Positions 55,973 to 64,000 of a stretch of 64,000 nt of DNA are shown here, piece by piece. The notes below the pieces were generated by a model, which saw only the letters and a program-made list of their open reading frames with translations, was not told the DNA's origin and made no database searches. A program made the position numbers and the translations under genes. The DNA comes from Escarpia spicata (taxonomy: Eukaryota > Annelida > Polychaeta > Sabellida > Siboglinidae). Each line of letters starts with the position of its first letter. Within the stretch, counting starts at the first letter, position 1. The DNA lies in contig OZ023213.1 in the NCBI GenBank assembly GCA_963995525.1, forward strand, positions 46,127,013-46,191,012. The letters are read 5' to 3'.

Positions 55973-56162
55973 GACGAAAGACCGAAGAGGGAATTGTAAT
56001 AACGAAAGATCAAAGAGGAAAGGTATTGAAAGAAACGAAAGATCAAAGAGTCATAATGAAAGATTAAAGAGAAAAGTTTTAAAAGGTGATGAAATGTGTA
56101 TAATGAGAGATAAAGAAGTAAACTGAATGATGTAATAACGAGTAATAACGAAAGAACAAAGA
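55973..56162. repeat. Iterated CGAAAGATCAAAGAG motifs
   Basis: About five versions of AACGAAAGATCAAAGAG (near 55973, 56001, 56034, 56056 and 56148), irregularly spaced by about 22-92 bp. The core AGATCAAAG matches the TCF/LEF consensus. They may be promoter elements or iterons. Confidence 0.6.
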
Positions 56163-56171
56163 GAAAACGTT

Positions 56172-56290
56172 ATAATATATATATATATATATCAAACTTT
56201 AAAATGTGTGTGTAGGTATGCTTGTATGTATGTATGTATGTATGAAAGAGAGATTATATATATATATATATATATATAATATTATATAAT
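56172..56290. repeat. TA and GTAT microsatellites
   Basis: (TA)n at about 56176-56193, (GTAT)n near 56216-56243, and (TA)n at about 56255-56277. Confidence 0.9.
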
Positions 56291-56338
56291 ATAATAACCA
56301 ACAAACACCACAGTTTGAAAGTTGAATGTTTTATTAAT

Positions 56339-56948
56339 ATCAACGATCAATTACATCTTCAAAACCGTCATCACTATCATCTGTCTCCGAACACCAATTT
56401 TCCATATCCCCCGTGTCTATAGGGGCAACAGGGTCGAGGTCAAACCAAGGGTTGGGTGGATCGTAACGTCCCCGTACCCGCAACAGCTCCGCCATGACGA
56501 TGCAGAACGTGTAACTATGACAATCGCGGAGCTCTTCGTCTCTGGAACATGCATTAAAACTCTCAAACCGTATGAACGAGACGTTAAATATATGAAAACT
56601 TTGAAAATATCTTCTCTGAAACATATATGAAAACGTTGAAAATGATCAAGCGAGTGGAATAAGGCAGCGATGTAACCAGACACCGCGTAGGGAACCGACA
56701 CACGATAAAAGGGCAAGCTAGATCAAAGGACTATAATACAATACGTAATGGAGACGTCTGCTGACGCAATCGGTAACCAAACACCGCGTAGCTAGTCGAA
56801 ACGACAAGAGGTCGGTCGAGGTCAACACATTGAAGAGAAAACATAAATAAAGTAGTAAAATAATCGTTGAACACTCACGTGTAATCATCAATAGTGGAGT
56901 CACTGGAGACACTCCAGGTATCGTCAGTGTCGATACCATCGGGAGACC
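56339..56948 (-). CDS. Acidic spliced gene of module 3 (last two exons)
   Basis: Upstream exon (about 56879-56948): acceptor CTTATTACCTTCCAG, open frame SPDGIDTDDTWSVSSDSTID, donor TACAC|GTGAGT, leaving phase 2. Terminal exon (about 56339-56541): acceptor ATGCATGTTCCAG, then one base and an open frame through MAELLRVRGRYDPPNPWFDL to an acidic end (ETDDSDDGFEDVIDR). The phases match across the intron. A possible first exon with ATG near 57250 (MSSIPWTQLRAEWRLGDDGL) has a donor in the wrong phase, so the start is unresolved. An acidic Ser/Asp protein with PPNPWFDL. Family unknown. Confidence 0.5.
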
Positions 56949-57606
56949 TGGAAGGTAATAAGATAACCGTGATACATAACGAACGTAAGCATAGACAACC
57001 GTGAGTGACACATAACGAACGTAAGAGCATATTATAATAGAGGTGAGACGTCACAGGTAGTTTATGTGAAGAACACTGTGATTATGTATGATATGTATAG
57101 GATATCTATCGAATGAAACAAAGCAAAGAATATATATATATATATATATATATCTTTATAATAATAATAAAAGTACTTGCACAACTTCGAGACCATCGTC
57201 GCCAAGACGCCATTCAGCACGGAGTTGAGTCCAAGGTATCGACGACATAGCAATTGTGAATGAGATGAAGAATGTAACAAACGAGCCGGTATATATAGAT
57301 AGAGCATACGTATGCAGACACACTATGAAGACAACTTGTGAGACACACTGTGGAGTGGAAATATACCGGGGTACGAAAAGCACCGAAGACCCAGGGACGT
57401 ATGACGACATCATCTAGGGACGTCACCTGGACGATGCCTGGTTAACAACAATGTCGAAGTGGTAAAGTACAAACCGATACCAGTCATATGACGGAGGAAC
57501 CAGCTGGTGATAAGCGCGTGATGTGCCAATTAGACGACAATGGAATGCACCTTATCAGAACACTAACAATACAGTCGGAAGAAAAGAACTCTGTGAGTGG
57601 TCAGCG

Positions 57607-57899
57607 ATGAAACATATGGCGGTCAAGAGCTTGGATATACAATTCAGGGGTGCTGGTCACTTCCTATCGAATTTCTATCCGTGTGAGATACATATATGGG
57701 GCGAAGACTTTACTTGTACAGAAGCAGCATATCAGTTTAAAAAAGCTAGACATTTTCACGACGAGAACACAGCGAGAAAGATTCAGACCGCGCGCACTGG
57801 AATACAGGCGAAATACTGGAGTAAAAGCATTCGTTGGACACCCGATCGAGTCGTTTCATGGCTGTCACAACGTCGAGGCGTGATGTACGCTATAGTAGC
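57607..57899 (+). pseudogene. NADAR-domain gene, truncated at the junction with R
   Basis: The frame is open from upstream (57523) with ATG at 57607 (MKHMAVKSLDIQFRGAGHFL). The NADAR N-terminal half is clear: FRGAGHFLSNFYPCEI, FTCTEAAYQFKKARHF (Glu at the usual catalytic position, Gln, Lys-Ala) and RTGIQAKYW. From 57900 the frame continues into R repeat sequence, so the C-terminal Trp-Gly/Asn-x-Leu-Gly block is missing. It reads intact up to the cut, unlike the copy in module 1. NADAR enzymes act on ribosyl N-glycosidic bonds and on ADP-ribosylated guanine. Confidence 0.75.
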
Positions 57900-58448
57900 C
57901 GGTGACGTCGTCTGGACAGTCTGTGCTATCTGTTTATGTAACTGGCTGCGCAGCAGGACCCTGTCCGATTGCGATGGCCCGGAAGAAGCATGTTGCTGTC
58001 TTATTTACGGCTTACGGATCCCTTGGGCGCCACGTGTCGTACACGGCTTCACAACAGTCTGCCCTGTCGGCCACCCTCTGTGCCGCCGCTGCCCAGAATT
58101 TCCACCCAAACGTTTTCTGTTCTCTCTCCACCATTCGTCACCACGTTTCATTTGGTCTTCCGGTCGATCTCTTCCCACAAGTTGATCTCTTCATCACTCT
58201 ATGGCAGTCATTTGTACTCTTGAATCTAAGGATATGACCAATAAAACTCCATCACCGAGCCTTGATGATGTCTATTATGCTACTTTTTTTCTACATCTTC
58301 ATGCAGGTTTTTATTTCAAATAGTTTTTGACCAGAACATATGTTGAATTTACTGCAGACATTAAATGTGGGATGTATTGAGTCTTTGTCCATCAGTTCTT
58401 CTTGCCATCTGGATTTATTGAAATACGGCTGACTGTGTGAAGTGTGAA

Positions 58449-58573
58449 TTCATGAGACTCACTAGCAGGCTGACATGTGGATACATGAGGCTCATACATA
58501 AAGCTCATTGGCAGGCTGACATGTGGATACATAAAGCTCATTGGCAGGCTGACATGTGGATACATGAGATTCA
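58449..58573. repeat. 33-bp minisatellite in R copy IV
   Basis: Three to four units, in the same position before M2 as in other R copies. Confidence 0.9.
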
Positions 58574-60115
58574 TTGGTGACGTTTACTCTAAGCTTTGTA
58601 TGGACTTGTTCTCAGACATCCCATCACTCAGTTCCTTGACAAGGTCAGCATCTAGCCGACATTTCCTCAAACTGAAAGTACACTGTCGACTGGTTTAATG
58701 TTGTGGTGTATCAGCAAACCACTAAAACACACATGAAACTATTGTCTGGGGTAGTGGAAATTCCCTTAAAAATAATACAAAATATAATGATAATACATAA
58801 CTTATTTAACAAAGATATGCATGCAGACGATTTAGAAGATACAGTGAAATGTGTGACTACTTTATTTATTTCTTATAAATGGCAGACTGACAGGTGACAG
58901 CACATGGCTTATTGCACTGCCGTGATCGGAATCTGTGTCCGACTATTCCATCACTTGGCAGCAGTAAAGTTGGCCTCACTCCATGCGTTTCGACTGCATG
59001 GCCAGATGGCCGCACATTTTAATCCATTCACAGTTGTTGACATTGTAGCGGAACGTACATAAACTTTCCTGAAAAGTATGTTCACCTCAGACACTGTCAA
59101 CAATGTAGAAGGACATCAGCGCTTTATATAACAACTTAAGATTAAAATTGAATTGAAGGTGTTACCAATGGTCATGTTTTGTCTAAGCTTTGTACGGACA
59201 TGGTCTTAGCTAATCCATCACTCAGTTGTTTCACCAGAATTTCATTTCCTCAATCGACATGTTTTGTCGGACTATCAAGCGTGACTAGTCAGCCCGTGCG
59301 ACCGGAGGTCCGAATTTCCCGCTTCTATTGGTCACGCGTTGGGCGATGTTTCAAGGAAAGTACAGGGATAGCGACGATTATAGTCCATTCGTGGAAATCT
59401 CACACTAGTTAGCGAATTTATAGATTTTACATGGCAGCGGTTGTGCCATTACTAGTCTGTGCCGTCCGTCTAAAGTCGACCTCTCTCCATACATTTCAAT
59501 CTTATGGCCAGATGCCCACATATTTGAACCCATTCAGAACTGTTGAACATTGTAGCGGAATGTGCAAAAGCTTTCCAGAAAAGCCTGTTCACTGCGAACA
59601 TTGTTACTGGTGTTTTCATATCTCAGCTTCAGCAATAAATTCTTTTTGGATCTTCAGTCGCAGAATTGTCATGGGTTCATGTTTTGCTAAAGCCTCGGGC
59701 ACATGACTTGTGCTTACTCTATATGTAGGCTTACTTGTTTATATGGTGAAGTAATCACAATGGACATCAAGGGCAAAGTGTCTTTCGCCGGTTGACCCCA
59801 TACAGTTTAACAGTGATATGAAATGATGTCACTGGAAGTTGTAGAGTTGGCCTGGAAGTGACCAGAACTGCAGCATTATACATACAAAATCAGACAACGT
59901 TGTCTGTGCCAATTCAAAGATACATCTGCTGCAAAAAATACAAATGGAGTTCTGCAATTTTAAGTTAGTCGATAGGTGGCGCTTTACGCAATGCAGGCCG
60001 GAACTTGTTTGCATTTCGTTACGCTGCCTTTGTTCGACTTCATGCACGAATTCACTTTCTGAAAAGCCACAAGCCGCCCACCAATACACAGTTCTGTAGT
60101 TGGATATACTTAACA

Positions 60116-60172
60116 ATGCCAACAGAGTGTTGTGTGCCGGGATGCACAAACAGAACGGGTCACACATTCCCG
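60116..60172 (+). pseudogene. THAP-domain start fragment (copy 2)
   Basis: Identical first 19 residues to 15403-15459 (PTECCVPGCTNRTGHTFP after Met), with the same stop and the same head-on junction. Confidence 0.7.
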
Positions 60173-60181
60173 TGATCTGAC

Positions 60182-60470
60182 TCCAATCGAGTGAAAGTTC
60201 AGTTTTAACATCCAGTTGTGCCTCAAACTTCTCAATGGCCACAGACTCATACTTTCGTCCATGTAGAATGGCTGCGCTTCTGAGGTCACAGTGTGTTGTC
60301 AGAGTGTCGGTGAGAGCATCGTAATCTCGCTTCTCGGTCGCCTTGCATATGGTACCAAAGTTGGACAAGGTGATGTGATGCAGCCTCGTTTTTCGCCAAT
60401 TCTTACTGTTGCCCTGGCTCCTAATGGATTTCTCCAAATTGTCTGCTTGTTCTGCTGTTATTTGCGTAAC
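60182..60470 (-). pseudogene. YqaJ-type exonuclease exon, truncated (copy 2)
   Basis: Same acceptor and reading as 15466-15751, with a few substitutions (for instance HGRKYESVAIEKFEAQLD) and two extra codons (Ser-Leu) before DWSQ. Catalytic C-terminal half absent. Confidence 0.6.
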
Positions 60471-61404
60471 CTGAAATGCACTAAATATTAGTAATGCAAA
60501 ATATTTGTGTATTTGTGTCTCACACTTTCTGTACCAATGTATAGACCGGGTAGCCTAGCAATGACCGCGTTGGCCGTCTGGGTACGAAGTACGACTGCGT
60601 GTATCAGGCGGCCCTCTAGGCTAAGAATAATCGAGTGATTTTGTGCGGCAACCGGGGGAAAGCAGGCGTTTTATTATTATTATTTGCACTGTGGACTAGC
60701 TGGTAGACTGTTAGGCGGAAGTCAGCTTCATAGGGGCTTAGGGGCTTGATGAATGCGTGTTTCTCTATTACACTGATAGGGGTGTTCTGTTTCGTAATAA
60801 ACGAGACTTTTTATACGGTTTCAACATTTTTATTATATGTAGAAAATACAGGTCGTGTGGCTACACCGATCTCTGTGAAATTTTCATTCACTAGTGAACG
60901 TCGCCTAGATAGCAATACAAGACTTTCACCAACTTTACTACAGCAGGCACTAATGTTCGGTAATACAAGACTTTCACCAATGGCAATGCTACACAATAAA
61001 ACAGGAGTTATATTTATGATCGCACCTCTAACAACAAGATGGCATCACAACGTGTCTTCCAGTTTGCATCGGGAAAACGCAAATCAAATCTCGTTTTCTG
61101 ATAATGCATACCTATTGCAGTAGATGCGTGAGTGAGTAGGCCAATATTGGTAATCTCATATGTGCACTCAATTTAGATTCTGGATGTTGAATGCTGCACC
61201 TGATGAAATGACTCATTTCAGAAATGAGATGCACCAGTTCTGGGAGGTTGTTACTTGTCAGCACCCCGCCACTGCCAAGCTCTCTGCTCAAGTTTAACTG
61301 TCCGTCCTCCATAAAGCACTGGGTGATGTGTCGTTACAGCTCTGGCTGTCGATATGCTCTCAGCATTGACATAACGTGGAGGGGTCGGAGCATTTAGTCT
61401 TTGT

Positions 61405-61563
61405 TCTCTCTAGCGTCGATTGTTTCGCGAAATAAGTACCGCATTTCGGACATTGCCATCTAGTAGGCGGCATACTTTTGGCTGCTACTTTTTCGAGCAC
61501 CACTTTTATAACAGGGTGCTGTGGTGGTGGTGGTGGTGGTGGATGTTGTACGGACATGCGCAT
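61405..61563 (-). pseudogene. Truncated CPKC-finger ORF (copy 2)
   Basis: Same ATG, proline run (seven) and WQCPKCGTYFAKQSTLE as 52065-52256, cut by the junction with R directly after the finger begins. Confidence 0.5.
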
Positions 61564-61831
61564 TGCTATCGTGTGTGACGTGTGGACATGCGTAATAGTG
61601 CGTTAAGTAACGTGGGGTGGTGGGTCGACCCTAATGTTGTGTGGTGTGGTGTGGTGTTTTGTTAAGTAACTCGGAAACGGAACGTACATTTTCAACGTTT
61701 TATTAAGCGAACCGTACAAGGTTTTCTTCCTATTAGCAAAGCGCGATTTTTTATTAAAACAAGCGCTTAATTTTTTAAAGTAAATCGTCAAAGCAACTTT
61801 TCTAGCAGTAACGTTCAAGTGTTCATGCGGC

Positions 61832-62428
61832 TTAGAGACCGCTTCGGCACTGGATGTACACGTGAACGGCCGATTCTAGTAGAGCGCTGTTGACGAAATC
61901 GCGCCAGTCCGTGCCTAGCAGCCAGTCCGACACGAACTGGACCAGATAGAGTTCCCCCGCACGTCCCGGCTGCTGACCGGTCGCCTTAACGTGCAGTAGA
62001 CGCACGAGACGCGTGAAGGTCGGTATCAACGATTGATGTAGACACGTCTCCAACACGGCGTTGAAGTGTCGCGTGAAGAGGTCAGACGCGTTGTCGTAGC
62101 ACTGCGTGTACACACGAGTCTGCCGACCCGCACGATAGCCGACCATATGTACGTACGGGCAGCCTTCATTGACCTCGCACGCGCCGCATCGTTCGCGCGC
62201 CTTCTGCAGAATCGTCTCACCGAGTTGTTCGGCGAAGAGGGCCATCGCATGCCGCTCATAGCGGCAGGCCAACTGACCCCGACCCGGCGCGACGACTTGA
62301 CGTTGTATCAATTCCGGCGGCGTTGGCGACGGCGTGTGCATGTCGTCGTACGTCGGCGGTTCGATGTGTGGTACGCCAAGTGCCTCCTCGATGATAAAGT
62401 CCAACTCGTTATCGCTACGCACGCACCC
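61832..62428 (-). CDS. 198-codon Cys-His protein headed by a splice acceptor (copy 2)
   Basis: Same acceptor, ATG-less start and full reading as 52525-53121. The substitutions I can see are silent (for example in the codons around 61909 and 62381). No break. Confidence 0.6.
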   Translation of the reverse strand, partial: GCVRSDNELDFIIEEALGVPHIEPPTYDDMHTPSPTPPELIQRQVVAPGRGQLACRYERHAMALFAEQLGETILQKARERCGACEVNEGCPYVHMVGYRAGRQTRVYTQCYDNASDLFTRHFNAVLETCLHQSLIPTFTRLVRLLHVKATGQQPGRAGELYLVQFVSDWLLGTDWRDFVNSALLESAVHVYIQCRSGL

Positions 62429-62513
62429 CTACAGCATAAAACATGTCCTACTAAGCTTCACTGTCAGTCTCGGCCTACAAACACGCATTATAATTAGGCC
62501 GCATCTCACATTA

Positions 62514-62648
62514 TTATCTTTCGTCCATCGGTGTTTGTACTAACGCCTCCGCATACAGTTTTGCACGCACCGCATTGTCGTAGTTCAGTAGTATTCTCTC
62601 GAACTCGGCTACCTCAGCGGCGTTTTCACGTTCAAGCCGCTCCGCCCT
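62514..62648 (-). CDS. Acceptor-headed mini-ORF 3 (copy 2)
   Basis: Copy of 53207-53341. One substitution near 62597 changes a residue without breaking the frame. Confidence 0.5.
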   Translation of the reverse strand, partial: RAERLERENAAEVAEFERILLNYDNAVRAKLYAEALVQTPMDER

Positions 62649-62671
62649 CTACAAATACACACTTTTAATGA

Positions 62672-62839
62672 TTAGTCCGCCCCTTTTTTAGCAACACGAC
62701 CTAGAAGCACAGCGTCTATTGTCTCACTATGCGCCACTTCCCGGTACAGCAGTGTTTGTACGAACAAGGCAACCGCCGCATACCTTGCACGCATCCTCTC
62801 GTTGTTCACTAACATGTCCAGCAGCACGCGCCGGACCTC
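62672..62839 (-). CDS. Acceptor-headed mini-ORF 2 (copy 2)
   Basis: Copy of 53365-53532 with one substitution near 62745 (GGTCC against GGTAC). The frame is kept. Confidence 0.5.
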   Translation of the reverse strand, partial: EVRRVLLDMLVNNERMRARYAAVALFVQTLLYREVAHSETIDAVLLGRVAKKGAD

Positions 62840-62855
62840 CTACAGAAGAAAATTG

Positions 62856-62996
62856 TCATGCTTTAAATAAGTTCGCCGCTTCGTAAGCTGAGCACCATGC
62901 CATTATATAATTTTCGGCTATCTCGGCTAGTAGGCGCGCAGATTCGTCATTCGTCGGTTTACGCGTCAACAACAACGATACCAACAGTGGGCACTC
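62856..62996 (-). CDS. Acceptor-headed mini-ORF 1 (copy 2)
   Basis: Copy of 53549-53689 with the same acceptor and stop. One substitution near 62911. Confidence 0.5.
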   Translation of the reverse strand, partial: ECPLLVSLLLTRKPTNDESARLLAEIAENYIMAWCSAYEAANLFKA

Positions 62997-63022
62997 CTAC
63001 ATAAACAACACAAGAAAACACA

Positions 63023-63715
63023 TTAGGCATCGTCGTCGTCGTATCTCTTCAGCGTACGCACCGTATAAGACGGCTCGCCTTGCCACGTCGTCTTACGCAC
63101 ACTGAGCTCCACTCTCGTGCCTGTTAACTCCAGCACAGTATCACGCAGTTCCTCCTCACTTAATTCCTCCAAGTAGTCGGCCCTGTACTCAACTAGATTA
63201 GCCATTTGCGTGTCAAACAGCGTTAGCCAAAGCTCCTCTTCGTCGGCATCGCCATCTCGCACCATAACACGCAACGCAAAGAAATTCTTCCCCTCGCCCT
63301 GCTCACCGTGGGTTCGACATATCATAAGGGCATCCTTGACTTGCCGAAACAACTTGCTCCGGCACCGGGAACATCCCCTGTACGTACACTTGTTTTTATA
63401 AGACACCGCTTCAATACGAACTGGCGTCTTAATCTTATAGACGCCATTCTCAACGCACGCCAGTTCCCTCACACTCACCAATGTAGCGCGCGTCGACACC
63501 TCGGCGCTGCACTCTCGCTCGAGCGATGCACTCCGCACCGCTAGCTGCTCCAACGCCGCTGCGTCGGCGCCTCGCTTACGCCCCATTGACGGCGCGAGAA
63601 CCACCACGGGGCGCTTAGCAGCGGGAGTTGTCCCAGCTGTTCCGGCTGACGTCGATGCCTGCTGGCCTCCAGTCACCACCTTGGACGTCGATAGCGCGCG
63701 GTACCGTACAGTCCC
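63023..63715 (-). CDS. RPA-like ssDNA-binding protein (copy 2)
   Basis: As copy 1, with the same Cys-rich ribbon (CTYRGCSRCRSKLF, one Arg to Ser change), the same OB-fold strands and the acidic tail one Asp shorter. A 3-nt insertion adds a Val/Thr near the N-terminus. All indels are multiples of three and there is no stop, which suggests constraint or very recent duplication. Confidence 0.75.
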   Translation of the reverse strand, partial: GTVRYRALSTSKVVTGGQQASTSAGTAGTTPAAKRPVVVLAPSMGRKRGADAAALEQLAVRSASLERECSAEVSTRATLVSVRELACVENGVYKIKTPVRIEAVSYKNKCTYRGCSRCRSKLFRQVKDALMICRTHGEQGEGKNFFALRVMVRDGDADEEELWLTLFDTQMANLVEYRADYLEELSEEELRDTVLELTGTRVELSVRKTTWQGEPSYTVRTLKRYDDDDA

Positions 63716-63726
63716 GCTACAACAGC

Positions 63727-64000
63727 ACCGGGCTCAAGTTCAATTCTCCCCGCTTCACAAAGTGCTGTGAGATATGCCCCCACAGCCTGGGCTGTTTGCC
63801 CTGAGTATCAACATCACGAGGAGGGTTCGGAGTTTCATTTTCAGGGACCTCGTTGACAGCAGGGTTTTCTACAACCTGGTCATTTTCATGGACCTATTTG
63901 GCAGTAGGGTTTTCCATAACCTGGTCATCTTCAGGGACCTTGTTGGCAGTAGGCCTGTTGGTTTTCTCATCATTTTCTACATGGCCTTCACAGCGATGTA
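63727..64000. repeat. Composite repeat R, copy V (partial, continues past the window)
   Basis: Module M8 from CAGCACCGGGCTCAAG, matching 54414-54690 and 16866-17140. Confidence 0.9.

Larger units (their letters stand above)
55771..57899. mobile_element. Virus-like module 3 (acidic spliced gene plus NADAR)
   Basis: Sequence foreign to R between the minisatellite (55770) and R's GGTGACGTCGTCTGG (57901). It contains an E-box palindrome GTCACGTGAC near 55884, iterated AAAGATCAAAG motifs, TA and GTAT microsatellites, a spliced acidic gene on minus and a truncated NADAR gene on plus. Its right part is related to 20200-21200 of module 1. Confidence 0.65.
57900..61405. repeat. Composite repeat R, copy IV
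   Basis: Runs M8 (from GGTGACGTCGTCTGG), minisatellite (58449-58573), M2, M3, M4, M5 with YqaJ/THAP, M6 and M7, ending in CATTTAGTCTTTG at about 61404 where the second RPA segment starts. It is collinear with 17525-18310 joined to 13835-16683 of copy I and very similar in sequence. Confidence 0.9.
61405..63726. repeat. Segmental duplication, copy 2 (virus-like module 4)
   Basis: Duplicate of 52097-54413. The left end TCTCTAGCG is joined to R module M7. The right end has the same CTACAA|CAGCACCGGG junction with M8 as copy 1, so the junction existed before the duplication. Confidence 0.95.

Noticed and set aside
57062..57426. Overlapping minus ORFs around the AT microsatellite
   Set aside because: Tyr/Ile/Ser-rich low-complexity frames running through a (TA)n repeat. 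Only the short MSSIPWTQLRAEW piece might be an exon.

Overview
This is eukaryotic, almost certainly invertebrate (probably marine) animal DNA. Supporting signs are THAP zinc-finger gene pieces, a P2X7-like first exon, a YqaJ-nuclease exon, a decayed non-LTR reverse transcriptase, many GT/AG splice signals, minisatellites and a large satellite array. I cannot name the species. I see no rRNA, tRNA or bacterial operon, and no intact host housekeeping gene. Almost everything belongs to mobile, satellite or virus-like DNA.

Layout: (1) 0-4.3 kb is AT-rich DNA with a possible pogo/psq-type exon, a broken LINE reverse transcriptase and a gene ending in a 24-bp coding minisatellite. (2) 4.3-13.8 kb is a large imperfect inverted repeat (arms 4303-7831 and about 8966-13834). 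Each arm carries a P2X7-like first exon and a convergent THAP gene, and each arm is broken differently. (3) 13.8-25.7 kb and 54.4-64.0 kb hold copies of a long composite repeat, called R here. R has modules in a fixed order, including a 33-bp minisatellite and an exon of a YqaJ-type nuclease fused head-on to a THAP start. (4) 25.7-46.1 kb is a satellite array of 2080/2087-bp monomers of two types (A and B), arranged mostly as a 4167-bp AB dimer.

(5) The most interesting part is a set of GC-richer, virus-like modules embedded in R. Module 1 (about 19.0-21.7 kb) has a packaging-type ATPase and a NADAR-domain gene. Module 2 (about 46.1-54.4 kb) is a compact block of genes, almost all on the minus strand: an RPA-like ssDNA-binding protein, several small zinc-finger proteins, an acidic two-exon gene and a basic protein. 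Module 3 (55.8-57.9 kb) has an acidic spliced gene and half of a second NADAR gene. Module 4 (61.4-63.7 kb) is a near-identical copy of the upstream end of module 2.

In modules 2 and 4, successive ORFs follow each other with only about 15-40 nt between a stop codon and the next pyrimidine-rich AG. Several ORFs run open from directly after that AG and have no ATG of their own. This looks like a compact, splicing-dependent gene block in which start codons come from upstream exons or a spliced leader, as in small nuclear DNA viruses or trans-spliced operons. I read modules 1-4 as fragments of one or more endogenised, unclassified DNA viruses or large transposons. They combine a packaging ATPase, an RPA-like protein and NADAR enzymes, and they have been shuffled and amplified together with repeat R. 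All functional names rest on motif reading without database searches.
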